From UBA3818 sp051881895 (GTDB taxonomy: Bacteria > Bacillota > Clostridia > Oscillospirales > Ruminococcaceae), in NCBI GenBank assembly GCA_051881895.1, contig JBJEQT010000064.1, positions 1-15,946 of the forward strand: DNA of 15,946 nucleotides, written 5' to 3'. The notes under the pieces were generated by a model, which was not told where the DNA came from, did not search any database, and was given only the letters and a program-made list of their open reading frames with translations. Position numbers and translations under genes: made by a program. Each line of letters starts with the position of its first letter. Position 1 is the first letter of the stretch. Shown here piece after piece: positions 1 through 6,793 of the stretch.

Positions 1-12
1 AAAGCGAGCCAT
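1..12 (-). CDS. 5' end of a leftward gene cut by the window edge
   Basis: An ATG on the minus strand at 12-10 opens a frame reading Met-Ala-Arg-Phe to the window edge. A purine-rich AAAGGGGAG ribosome binding site lies at 26-18, five bases upstream, and a plausible promoter lies further upstream at 89-61. Only four codons are visible, so no product can be named. The call rests on the start signals alone. Confidence 0.4.
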
Positions 13-60
13 AAAAACTCCCCTTTCAGGTCGTGGACAGTTGTTTTCAGATTCTTTTTT

Positions 61-89
61 ATCATACCGGGCCAATTCAAAAAACGCAA
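61..89 (-). promoter_or_regulatory. Putative promoter of the left-edge gene
   Basis: On the minus strand, TTGCGT (89-84) and TATGAT (66-61) are separated by 17 bases. The -10 box is good and the -35 box is weak (only the TTG matches). The predicted start near 54 would give a leader of about 40 bases before the ATG at 12. Confidence 0.4.
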
Positions 90-258
90 CAAAGAAGCCT
101 CTGATTTTGTTTTTTCAGGAAGAGATTGCCTGGAAAAGCCGTTTTTCGCTCCTGCTTCCCGGCCCTTTCGGCAAAGTCGCAGGAAAAAATCTGATTTTTC
201 GCCGAACGTCTTGACAGGTTTTTGGTTTATCCCCCTTTTCGAACCGCACAAAAAGTAT

Positions 259-264
259 TATAAT
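259..264 (+). promoter_or_regulatory. Putative -10 box for the zapA operon
   Basis: A perfect TATAAT sits about 90 bases before the chosen zapA start. No good -35 box is found at 16-18 bases; the best is TTTCGA at 237-242. Either the promoter is weak or it relies on an activator. The call rests on the -10 match and its position. Confidence 0.4.
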
Positions 265-350
265 ATGGATATCTATATGCCGCGCTCTTTTTGAATGGGC
301 GTTTAAATAAAGTCCGCGGGGCTTTCTTCCCGCAGAAAGGCGGAATCCCC

Positions 351-722
351 ATGAATCCAACCAGTCGGGTAAAAATTGAAGTTTGCGGCGCGAAATATTA
401 TATTGCCAGCAGCGAGCCGGAAGCGTATGTCAAAGAGCTCGGCGCACAGCTGAATGCGCAGATTTCCGATATGCTGGCCCAGAACAAGTCCCTTTCGGTG
501 ACCGACGCGCTGATTTTGTGCCTGCTGAACTATATGGACAACTACCACAAGGCGGAAGAAAATACCGATCATATGCGCAGCCAGCTGACCGGATATCTGG
601 AGGATGCGGCCAAATACCGCATTGAAGCGGACGAAGCCAAACGGGAAATCGAACGGCTGCGCCGGGAGCTGGAACAAACGAAACAGGAGCTTGCCGATGT
701 TAAACAAACCCGGGCACAATAA
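351..722 (+). CDS. zapA: Cell division protein ZapA
   Basis: The 123-residue product is a small ZapA-family protein. ZapA binds FtsZ at mid-cell and cross-links its filaments to stabilise the division ring. The N-terminal half has the family's beta-strand start (roughly residues 6-20, VKIEVCGAKYYIAS) and the helix in which Ser-Val-Thr-Asp-Ala-Leu leads to Leu-Asn-Tyr. The C-terminal half, from about residue 65, is a charged Glu/Arg/Lys-rich coiled coil. I chose the ATG at 351 because AGAAAGGCGG lies about eight bases upstream and the family begins close to this residue. An ATG at 291 in the same frame would add 20 unrelated residues. It is the first gene of a four-gene cluster, and its last 26 bases overlap the next gene in another frame. 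The pairing of zapA with a U32 peptidase gene is common in Clostridia. Confidence 0.9.
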   Translation: MNPTSRVKIEVCGAKYYIASSEPEAYVKELGAQLNAQISDMLAQNKSLSVTDALILCLLNYMDNYHKAEENTDHMRSQLTGYLEDAAKYRIEADEAKREIERLRRELEQTKQELADVKQTRAQ

Positions 723-2784
723 AAAAACCGAGCTGTTGGCTCCTGCGGGAGGTCCGGAACAGCTGACCGCGGCGGTGCTTTGCGGCGCCGACGCGGTTTA
801 TTTTGGCGCGGGAAATTTTAATGCCCGAAGAAGCGCCAAAAATTTCGATTTGGATTGCTTGAAAGAAACGGTCGCTTTCTGCCATCTGCACGGTACTGCC
901 GTTCACTTAACCGTCAACACGCTGGTATTTGACCGGGAACTTCCCGCTGCCATGGAAACCGTCCGCGCCGCCTGCGACGCAGGGGTGGACGCCCTGATCG
1001 TTCAGGATCTGGGGCTGGCCCGGCTGATTGCGCAGGCCGCGCCTAATATGCCGATCCACGCTTCCACCCAGATGAGCCTGCACACCGCATCCGGCGTGCA
1101 GCTTCTGGAGAAATTCGGATATACCCGCGCCGTGCTGGCCCGTGAAATGAGCGCCGGGGAAATCGAGGCTGTCTGCGGCGGTACTTCCATGGAAATCGAA
1201 GCCTTTGTCCACGGCGCCCTTTGCATGTGCCTATCCGGGCAATGTTATTTAAGCGCGGTCGCGGGGGAGCGGTCCGGCAACCGGGGCCTGTGCGCTCAGC
1301 CCTGCCGGCTGCCTTTTTACGAAAAAAATCCGCAGCGATGCGGGCTTTCCCTTAAGGACATGAGCTTATTTTCCCATATGGACCAGCTGCGGCAGGCCGG
1401 TGTCACCTCCTTCAAGATCGAGGGGCGCATGAAGCGCCCGGAATATGTGGCGGCGGCCGTGACCGCAGGACGTGCGGCTCTCGCCGACGAAAAGCCGGAT
1501 TTGGAAACCCTGCAGGCTGTTTTTTCCCGCTCCGGGTTTACCGATGGCTACTTTACCGGCAAGTTGGGACCGGAGATGTTCGGCACGCGCCAAAAGGAGG
1601 ATGTGACTGCCGCCTCCCCCACACTGTTAAAAGATCTTTCCCGTCTCTACGCCAAGGAGACCGGCCTGGTGGGCATCCGTGCGAAACTGGAAAGCCGGGC
1701 TGGCGAGCCGGTTCTCCTGGCTTTGTCCGATAACGACGGAAATCGTGTTTCGGTGGCCGGAAACGTGCCGGAAGCGGCGATTTCCAAGGAGACCACCGAA
1801 GAGATGGTCCGCCAGAGCCTTGGCAAGCTGGGCGGAACCCCTTATCATCTGGAACAGGCAGAAGTTTGTCTGGAGCACGGGCTGGCAATCCCGGTATCGG
1901 AACTGAACCGTCTTCGCAGAGACGCCGTGGAGAAGCTGTCGGCGAAAAGGAGCTCTTCTCCCGCGGTTCCCTTTTTCCTGCCGCAGGAAGAATCTCTCCC
2001 CCTTCCCAATACCGCTCAGGCACCGCAGATCTGGGTGCGGCTGCAGTATCCCGGTCAGTTGAGCCGGGATTTGTGGGATCAGGTCCAGCGCATTATCCTT
2101 CCGCTGGACCAGCTGGCGGCGCTTCCTGTAACCGGACAGGAGAAAAAGCTGGCCGCTCAGCTGCCTGCCATGCTGTTTGACGAACAAACCATCATGCAGC
2201 AGCTTGCCCTTTGCCGGGACAAAGGCGTCCGTCAGGTCGTGACCGGCAATCTGGGCGGGATTCTGATGGCGCAGCGGCTGGGGATGCAGGTGATCGGTGA
2301 TTTTGGTCTTAACGTGACCAACGTACAGTCTCTTCTCCGTTTAAAGGAAATGGGCCTTTCGGCGGCGACTTTGTCCATCGAAATGCCTTTGTCCGACTGT
2401 ATTGCCATGCCGCCGGTTCTTCCGCGGGGCATTTTCGCCTATGGGCGCCTGCCGTTGATGACGGTGCGCAACTGCCCTGCCGCCGCGGAAAACGGCTGCC
2501 GGGGCTGCCGGGGATTCCGCAGGATGTACGACCGCCGGAAAGCACCCTTTGTGGTGGATTGCGGCGGGAAGAGAGACGGCGGCAAAAGCTGCGGCGCGCA
2601 GATTTACAATCATCTGCCCCTGTATCTGGCCGACCGGCTGCGGGAGTGCAGAGGTCTGGATTTTCTCACATTATATTTTACCGATGAATCTTCCGCTCAG
2701 GCGGCGGATATTTTAAAGGAATATCAACGGGGCGGACGGCGGGAAAATATGACCCGCGGGCTGTATTACCGCCATGTCAAATAA
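697..2784 (+). CDS. U32 family peptidase with C-terminal DUF3656-type region (RlhA/TrhP-like)
   Basis: The 695-residue protein opens with a TIM-barrel-like U32 domain (residues about 11-260). It contains the full U32 signature at residues 168-186 (Glu-x-Phe-x-x-Gly-Ala-Leu-Cys ... Gly-Gln-Cys). Cys176, Cys183, Cys199 and Cys203 are in the positions that bind an iron-sulfur cluster in this family. A second Cys-rich block lies at about 591-635, in a C-terminal region typical of the long DUF3656-containing forms. Although named peptidases, characterised relatives act with prephenate in RNA hydroxylation: TrhP on tRNA U34 and RlhA on 23S rRNA C2501. The two-domain length is closer to RlhA, but the exact RNA target is inference. 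I chose the ATG at 697 because GGAG at 686-689 is well spaced; the frame is open further upstream but inside zapA. The 26-base overlap suggests translational coupling. Confidence 0.88.
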   Translation: MLNKPGHNKKTELLAPAGGPEQLTAAVLCGADAVYFGAGNFNARRSAKNFDLDCLKETVAFCHLHGTAVHLTVNTLVFDRELPAAMETVRAACDAGVDALIVQDLGLARLIAQAAPNMPIHASTQMSLHTASGVQLLEKFGYTRAVLAREMSAGEIEAVCGGTSMEIEAFVHGALCMCLSGQCYLSAVAGERSGNRGLCAQPCRLPFYEKNPQRCGLSLKDMSLFSHMDQLRQAGVTSFKIEGRMKRPEYVAAAVTAGRAALADEKPDLETLQAVFSRSGFTDGYFTGKLGPEMFGTRQKEDVTAASPTLLKDLSRLYAKETGLVGIRAKLESRAGEPVLLALSDNDGNRVSVAGNVPEAAISKETTEEMVRQSLGKLGGTPYHLEQAEVCLEHGLAIPVSELNRLRRDAVEKLSAKRSSSPAVPFFLPQEESLPLPNTAQAPQIWVRLQYPGQLSRDLWDQVQRIILPLDQLAALPVTGQEKKLAAQLPAMLFDEQTIMQQLALCRDKGVRQVVTGNLGGILMAQRLGMQVIGDFGLNVTNVQSLLRLKEMGLSAATLSIEMPLSDCIAMPPVLPRGIFAYGRLPLMTVRNCPAAAENGCRGCRGFRRMYDRRKAPFVVDCGGKRDGGKSCGAQIYNHLPLYLADRLRECRGLDFLTLYFTDESSAQAADILKEYQRGGRRENMTRGLYYRHVK

Positions 2785-2808
2785 GCCATCGATTGGAGGA
2801 AGTCTGAC

Positions 2809-4656
2809 GTGGAGCTGATTTTTCACGCGCAGGACAATACTTATAAATCCCCTTTTGGAGCTGTTGCGGCCGGAACACAGATTCAATTCCACGCCGATCT
2901 GCCGAAAGACGGCGGATATGAAGACCCGCGTCTTTTGATCTGCCGCGACGGCCAGTGGGATAGCCCCCAAGTCGTTTCGCTGACGCTGGAAAACGTTCTG
3001 CCGCAATACAACCGTTTCGGCGCCGTGTACACGCCGGAGTCTCCTGCGCTGTTATTTTACCGCTTTTCCTGCTCGCAAAACGGCGAAACCATCGATTTCT
3101 ACCGCGACGCCAACGGTTCTGCCATCCGCCAGGGAGACTGCTGGTGGCAATTGACTGTTTACCATCCGGACTATCGGACGCCGGATTTTATCAAAGGCGG
3201 ACTGTATTATCAAATCTTCCCCGATCGATTCTGCCGCAGCGGGACGCCGAAGCAAAACGTCCCGTCTGACCGCGTCATGCATCCGGACTTCTCCGGCCTG
3301 CCGGAATTTCGCCCCGACGCGCAGGGAAAGATCCTCAACAACGACTATTTTGGCGGGGATCTGGCAGGAATCATCGAAAAAATCCCCTATCTGCAGAGTC
3401 TGGGAGTTACCTGCTTATACCTCAATCCGATTTTTGAGGCCCATTCCAATCACCGCTACAATACGGCCGACTATCAAAAAATCGACCCGCTGCTGGGCAC
3501 GCAGGAGGATTTCAAGCGTCTGTGCGATACTGCGCACGAGGCGGGGATCGCCATTGTTTTGGACGGGGTTTTTTCCCACACCGGCAGCGACAGCATTTAT
3601 TTTAACCGGGAGGGCCGTTACGGGAACGACGGCGCTTTTCGCGATCCCCAAAGCCCATACCGCAAATGGTATCAGTTTGAGGAATATCCCCAGAAATACC
3701 ATAGCTGGTGGGGGATCGACACCCTGCCCAATGTCATAGAGGATGAGCCTTCCTATTTGGATTTTATCTGCGGGGATGACGGCGTGCTGGAGTTTTGGAT
3801 GAAGCTGGGCGCCGACGGGTTCCGGCTGGACGTGGCCGACGAACTGCCCGACTGCTTTTTAGACGCGGTACGCCGGCGTTTGAAAAAGCACGGCGCGCAT
3901 CTTTTGATTGGCGAGGTCTGGGAGGATGCCTCCAACAAAATCGCATACGGCCAGCGGCGCCGGTACTTCCTGGGAGAGCAGCTGGACGGTGTGATGAACT
4001 ATCCGCTGGGCAACGCGATCCTTTCCTTTATCCGATGCGGCGGGGGCGAAAACCTGTCCCGCACCGTATGGACCCTTTTGGAAAACTATCCGCTCCAGAC
4101 GGTGGCGGTGCTGATGAGCTCTTTGTCCACCCACGACATTCCCCGGGCGATTACGGCGCTGGCGGGAGAGCCTTACCAAAATCAGGACCGGGAGTGGCAG
4201 GCGGCGCATCATTTCTTGCCGTTGGACCGCTACCAGTGCGGAAAAAAACGGCTGAAACTTGCCTCTTTGCTGCAGTATTTCCTGCCGGGCGTTCCCTGCC
4301 TGTACTATGGGGATGAAGCGGGGCTTTCCGGTTACCGGGATCCTTTTAACCGCTGCCCCTATCCCTGGGGGCAGGAGGATCATGAACTGCTGGACTGGTT
4401 CCGGAAACTGGGCTCGCTGCGCCGGGAATTTTCTTCTTTGCTGGCAAACGGTGAATATCTGCCGGTACAATGGGATCAGGATCTGTTTTGTTTTCTCCGC
4501 CGCCAAAGCGGTCTTGCGCTTTTGATCGCCGTCAACCGGGGAGAGGGGCCGCATGCGCTTACGCTTCCGCAGAAGGCCGGCCGGATCCTGCTGGGGCAGG
4601 CAGACGGCAATCAGCTTGCCGCCGGAGAAGGTCTGATCATTTTATACGAAAATTAA
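2809..4656 (+). CDS. Glycoside hydrolase family 13, neopullulanase/cyclomaltodextrinase-like
   Basis: The 615-residue alpha-amylase-superfamily enzyme is predicted to hydrolyse short alpha-1,4 (and possibly alpha-1,6) glucans such as maltodextrins or cyclodextrins. Residues 1 to about 120 form a beta-rich domain like the CBM34 region of neopullulanases. The barrel begins near residue 130 (GGLYYQIFPDRF). Catalytic landmarks are visible: region I DGVFSH (Asp252, His257), the nucleophile Asp341 in GFRLDVADE, the acid/base Glu369 in LIGEVWE, and the transition-state Asp443 in STHD. Region I has Ser where Asn is usual. No signal peptide is visible, so the enzyme should be cytosolic and act on imported oligosaccharides. 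It starts with GTG at 2809, eight bases after GGAGGA. It follows the U32 gene by 24 bases and is probably co-transcribed. No sugar transporter is adjacent. Confidence 0.88.
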   Translation: MELIFHAQDNTYKSPFGAVAAGTQIQFHADLPKDGGYEDPRLLICRDGQWDSPQVVSLTLENVLPQYNRFGAVYTPESPALLFYRFSCSQNGETIDFYRDANGSAIRQGDCWWQLTVYHPDYRTPDFIKGGLYYQIFPDRFCRSGTPKQNVPSDRVMHPDFSGLPEFRPDAQGKILNNDYFGGDLAGIIEKIPYLQSLGVTCLYLNPIFEAHSNHRYNTADYQKIDPLLGTQEDFKRLCDTAHEAGIAIVLDGVFSHTGSDSIYFNREGRYGNDGAFRDPQSPYRKWYQFEEYPQKYHSWWGIDTLPNVIEDEPSYLDFICGDDGVLEFWMKLGADGFRLDVADELPDCFLDAVRRRLKKHGAHLLIGEVWEDASNKIAYGQRRRYFLGEQLDGVMNYPLGNAILSFIRCGGGENLSRTVWTLLENYPLQTVAVLMSSLSTHDIPRAITALAGEPYQNQDREWQAAHHFLPLDRYQCGKKRLKLASLLQYFLPGVPCLYYGDEAGLSGYRDPFNRCPYPWGQEDHELLDWFRKLGSLRREFSSLLANGEYLPVQWDQDLFCFLRRQSGLALLIAVNRGEGPHALTLPQKAGRILLGQADGNQLAAGEGLIILYEN

Positions 4657-4676
4657 AACGGACGGGGGGGGATTCA

Positions 4677-5123
4677 ATGTCTTTTATTCCGCACCGGCAC
4701 CTGGTCCAATACTACGAAACAGACCAGATGGGGATCGCGCACCATTCCAACTATATTCGCTGGTTTGAGGAGGCGCGGGTCGCCTTTATGGATCAGATGG
4801 GTTTCGGTTACGACAAAATGGAAAAAAGCGGCGTATCCAGCCCGGTGATCGAGGCAAAATGCGCCTACCGTTCCAGCGCACGCTTCCACGATGAAGTGCT
4901 GATTTTTGTCCGCATTGACCAATTTACCGGCACCCGGATGACCGTATCCTATCAAGTGATCGACGCGCAGGATCATACGCTGCGGGCCGAGGGTGAGACC
5001 CGTCACTGCTTTTTGAACCGGCAGGGGCGGCCTGTATCGTTAAAAAAAGAGAATCCGGAGGCGTTTCGTCTGTTTCTTTCTCTGGCAGAGAAGGATCTTT
5101 ATGATTCTCCGCCCGCGGAATAA
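4677..5123 (+). CDS. Acyl-CoA thioesterase, YbgC/FadM (4HBT hotdog) family
   Basis: The 148-residue single-domain hotdog protein carries the 4HBT/YbgC motif near its N-terminus (YYETDQMGIAHHSNY, residues 12-26), in which Asp16 is the expected catalytic aspartate. A tail resembling other bacterial YbgC-like acyl-CoA thioester hydrolases follows (EGETRHCFLN, then Arg-Pro-Val-Ser-Leu). It should hydrolyse a CoA thioester in the cytosol; the acyl chain cannot be told from sequence. The frame is open upstream inside the GH13 gene, but the ATG at 4677 is preceded by a G-rich site (GGGGGGG, 4664-4670) and matches family length. It lies 20 bases after the GH13 stop and is the last gene of the cluster before a strong terminator. 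Confidence 0.87.
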   Translation: MSFIPHRHLVQYYETDQMGIAHHSNYIRWFEEARVAFMDQMGFGYDKMEKSGVSSPVIEAKCAYRSSARFHDEVLIFVRIDQFTGTRMTVSYQVIDAQDHTLRAEGETRHCFLNRQGRPVSLKKENPEAFRLFLSLAEKDLYDSPPAE

Positions 5124-5180
5124 CCCTTCATCAAACCGTTTGTTGAGCGGCGGCCTAGGGCTTTTGCCGCGTTTTTGGTA

Positions 5181-5214
5181 AAAAAGGCGAAAGGAGTTTC
5201 CTTTCGCCTTTTTT
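5181..5214. terminator. Bidirectional Rho-independent terminator
   Basis: A 15-bp stem (5181-5195 with 5199-5213) closes a three-base loop. The core GGCGAAAGGA/TCCTTTCGCC is flanked by A's on the left and T's on the right, so each strand has a U-tract after the hairpin. It ends both the thioesterase transcript (+) and the kinase-DUF3783 transcript (-), which converge here. Confidence 0.9.
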
Positions 5215-5256
5215 ATGGAATCATGTAAAAATCGGGACTCGCCTGAGGGCATCCGC

Positions 5257-5658
5257 TCATTTTTGGTGAAGCGGCAGATGTTCCTTTTCCAATTCGCCCA
5301 GCAGCGCGCCAAAGGGCCACTTCTGATTGTGGGCCGTCATCACCGCCTTAAGCTCTACCTGCAGGCCCTGCTGTGCCATTTTGCTCAACAGCTGCCGGAC
5401 CGTTTTTTCTTCCAGTCCGCAAAACACCATCGCTTCCCGGGCGGGCGTCTCTTTTTCCCAGGGCGCCGCAGACGGGGAAAAGCCGGACAAGCCCGCCAAC
5501 AGGCCCAGCGGGTCGCCCAGACGATGAGAGGGGACTTCTTCCCAGAGGATGTTTTGCACCCGACACAGTTCAGCCAGCGCCTGCTCTTTCGGAGAACCGG
5601 ACTCTATGCCGTAAAACAGAATTTTCGGGGTGATGATTGTTCGAATATGCGATTTCAT
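5257..5658 (-). CDS. DUF3783 domain-containing protein
   Basis: The 133-residue protein is of unknown function. Its C-terminal half, roughly residues 75-131, resembles DUF3783: it begins AMVFCGLEEKTVRQLL, then has a Leu-Lys-Ala-Val-Met-Thr segment, and ends in a Trp/Leu-rich helix (NQKWPFGALLGELEKEH). The N-terminal half looks like a small alpha/beta unit beginning KILFYGIES. No membrane segment, signal peptide or cofactor motif is visible. The ATG at 5658 has AAAGGAAG seven bases upstream. This site overlaps the stop codon of the preceding kinase gene, only 13 bases away, so the two genes are almost certainly one operon. The family is widespread in Clostridia but no function can be assigned. 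Confidence 0.75.
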   Translation of the reverse strand: MKSHIRTIITPKILFYGIESGSPKEQALAELCRVQNILWEEVPSHRLGDPLGLLAGLSGFSPSAAPWEKETPAREAMVFCGLEEKTVRQLLSKMAQQGLQVELKAVMTAHNQKWPFGALLGELEKEHLPLHQK

Positions 5659-5671
5659 GTTCCATCTTCCT

Positions 5672-6580
5672 TTATCTCATTTTCATAGCCGCTTCGGTCC
5701 GCAGGATTTCTTCCCTGCTGGCCAAACGTCCGGCAAACGCGGTAGCGCTGCCAGCAGCAACGCCCAGGTGAAACGCGCCGAACCAATCCCGTCCCTGTGC
5801 GCGCCCCGCCAGAAAACCGGCCAGCAGGCTGTCCCCCGCGCCGGTGGTGCCCCGCACCCTGCCCTGCGGCGCGGCCAAACGATAAAATTCGCCTTCCTGT
5901 GTCAACAGCGCAGCGCCGTCCCCTCCCATGGATAAAAGGACGTTTCGCGCGCCCAGCTTTTGCATACGCCTGGCCGCTTCCTCGGCAAAATCCGGGCGAT
6001 CCGGCGCCATATTTAACAGCTGCGCCGCTTCGGACAGGTTTGGTTTTACCAGTGAGGGGGCTCCTTCCAGGCTTTGCCGCAGGAGCTCTCCGTCAGCATC
6101 CACCGCGGTAAAAACGCCGCGCCCTTCCACGCTCTTTAAAATGTCCCGCACGACGGACAAAGGCACGCCCCGCGGCACGCTGCCGCCAAAAGAGAGGACA
6201 TCTCCCGATCGCAGCAAATCTATCCGGTCCAGCAGGCGTTGCAGTTCCTGCGGGGAAACAAATGGTCCCGGTGCATTGATCTCCGTTTCCCGATCCGCGC
6301 GCAGCTTTACGTTGATTCGGGTCTCGCCCACGATTTCGGTCAATTCTTCCTGCACACCCCGTTCTTTTAAAAGCGCCCGCAGCCGGGCACCGGTATAGCC
6401 GCCAGCCAAACCGAGCGCCAGATTGGGTACGCCTAATCCAGTGAGTATCACAGATTGGCTGATCCCTTTGCCGCCAAAGACCATTTCGGCGGCGTTGATG
6501 CGGTTTACCTGCCCCAGCCGGACAGCAGGGCCCTCCAGAATATAATCCAGAGAAGGGTTAAAGGTAACAGTGTAAATCAC
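5672..6580 (-). CDS. fruK: 1-phosphofructokinase-type PfkB sugar kinase
   Basis: The 302-residue PfkB-family kinase most resembles FruK/LacC, which phosphorylate fructose 1-phosphate or tagatose 6-phosphate with ATP. It has the N-terminal NPSLDY segment (residues 8-13), the GGKGIS glycine motif (36-41), KPNLSEA in the middle, and the C-terminal GTTGAGDS motif with catalytic-base candidate Asp250. I chose the GTG at 6580, which gives the family-typical start MIYTVTFNP and lies seven bases after AGGGGG. A TTG at 6586 is in frame but lies almost on the ribosome binding site. Ser41 replaces the Asn that contacts sugar in ribokinase-like relatives, so the substrate is less certain than the fold. 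No fructose PTS gene or FruR regulator is adjacent, unlike many fruK loci. The next gene is the DUF3783 gene. Confidence 0.82.
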   Translation of the reverse strand: MIYTVTFNPSLDYILEGPAVRLGQVNRINAAEMVFGGKGISQSVILTGLGVPNLALGLAGGYTGARLRALLKERGVQEELTEIVGETRINVKLRADRETEINAPGPFVSPQELQRLLDRIDLLRSGDVLSFGGSVPRGVPLSVVRDILKSVEGRGVFTAVDADGELLRQSLEGAPSLVKPNLSEAAQLLNMAPDRPDFAEEAARRMQKLGARNVLLSMGGDGAALLTQEGEFYRLAAPQGRVRGTTGAGDSLLAGFLAGRAQGRDWFGAFHLGVAAGSATAFAGRLASREEILRTEAAMKMR

Positions 6581-6607
6581 AGGCAATCCCCCTTGTTATT
6601 CGGGAAT

Positions 6608-6636
6608 ATTCTATCCAATTTTCCACAAAAAGTCAA
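6608..6636 (-). promoter_or_regulatory. Sigma-A promoter of the kinase-DUF3783 operon
   Basis: On the minus strand, TTGACT (6636-6631) and TAGAAT (6613-6608) are separated by exactly 17 bases. Each box differs from consensus at one position. The predicted start near 6601 gives a leader of about 20 bases containing the ribosome binding site. Confidence 0.75.
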
Positions 6637-6727
6637 AACAGAACGGGTTCCATAAAAAATTTTGCCCCCGTCCGCCGTTTTATGCTACAGTTGTTTTAGA
6701 AAGAATCGGCAAAAACAGCGCGCTTTC

Positions 6728-6744
6728 TTAACGGGATCTTAACA
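6728..6744 (+). promoter_or_regulatory. Direct repeat, likely OmpR/PhoB-family operator
   Basis: TTAACG (6728-6733) and TTAACA (6739-6744) are direct repeats on an 11-base period, or CTTAAC twice if counted one base earlier. Tandem half-sites at 11 bases are the usual binding pattern of winged-helix OmpR/PhoB-type regulators; the Bacillus PhoP box has a similar TTAACA-like half-site. The repeat overlaps the -35 region of the promoter for the two-component genes, which encode such a regulator. Autoregulation is inference. Confidence 0.5.
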
Positions 6745-6766
6745 TGGGGTACATCCGTTTTATGAT
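6739..6766 (+). promoter_or_regulatory. Putative promoter of the two-component operon
   Basis: TTAACA (6739-6744) and TATGAT (6761-6766) are 16 bases apart. Transcription from about 6773 would leave a leader of about 20 bases before the TTG start at 6794. It would exclude the earlier in-frame ATG at 6767. The -35 box doubles as half of the direct repeat. Confidence 0.5.
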
Positions 6767-6793
6767 ATGATGATAGCGGAAAGGATGATGGTT

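Larger units (their letters stand above)
13..350. other. Divergent intergenic region
   Basis: This AT-rich, gene-free stretch separates the leftward edge gene from zapA. It holds the two promoter candidates listed separately. An orphan TTGACA at 211-216 has no -10 box at a usable distance. A short palindrome (AAAAATC-T-GATTTTT) lies around 186-200, but I cannot assign it a role. Open frames overlapping it have no family resemblance or ribosome binding sites. Confidence 0.5.

Noticed and set aside
211..216. TTGACA as a -35 box for zapA
   Set aside because: It matches consensus perfectly, but the only good -10 box (259-264) is 42 bases away and nothing usable lies at 16-18 bases.
291..350. Upstream ATG extension of zapA
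   Set aside because: The 20 added residues do not match the ZapA N-terminus, and the ATG at 351 has the better ribosome binding site.
1553..2187. Minus-strand open frames of 156 and 186 codons inside the U32 gene
   Set aside because: They are antisense shadows of a clear U32 coding region, with low-complexity Arg/Pro-rich translations and no start signals.
3859..4554. A 231-codon minus-strand frame inside the GH13 gene
   Set aside because: It is antisense to intact GH13 catalytic motifs and has no recognisable domain.
5215..5688. A 157-codon plus-strand frame
   Set aside because: It is antisense to the DUF3783 gene, begins within a few bases of a terminator and lacks a ribosome binding site.
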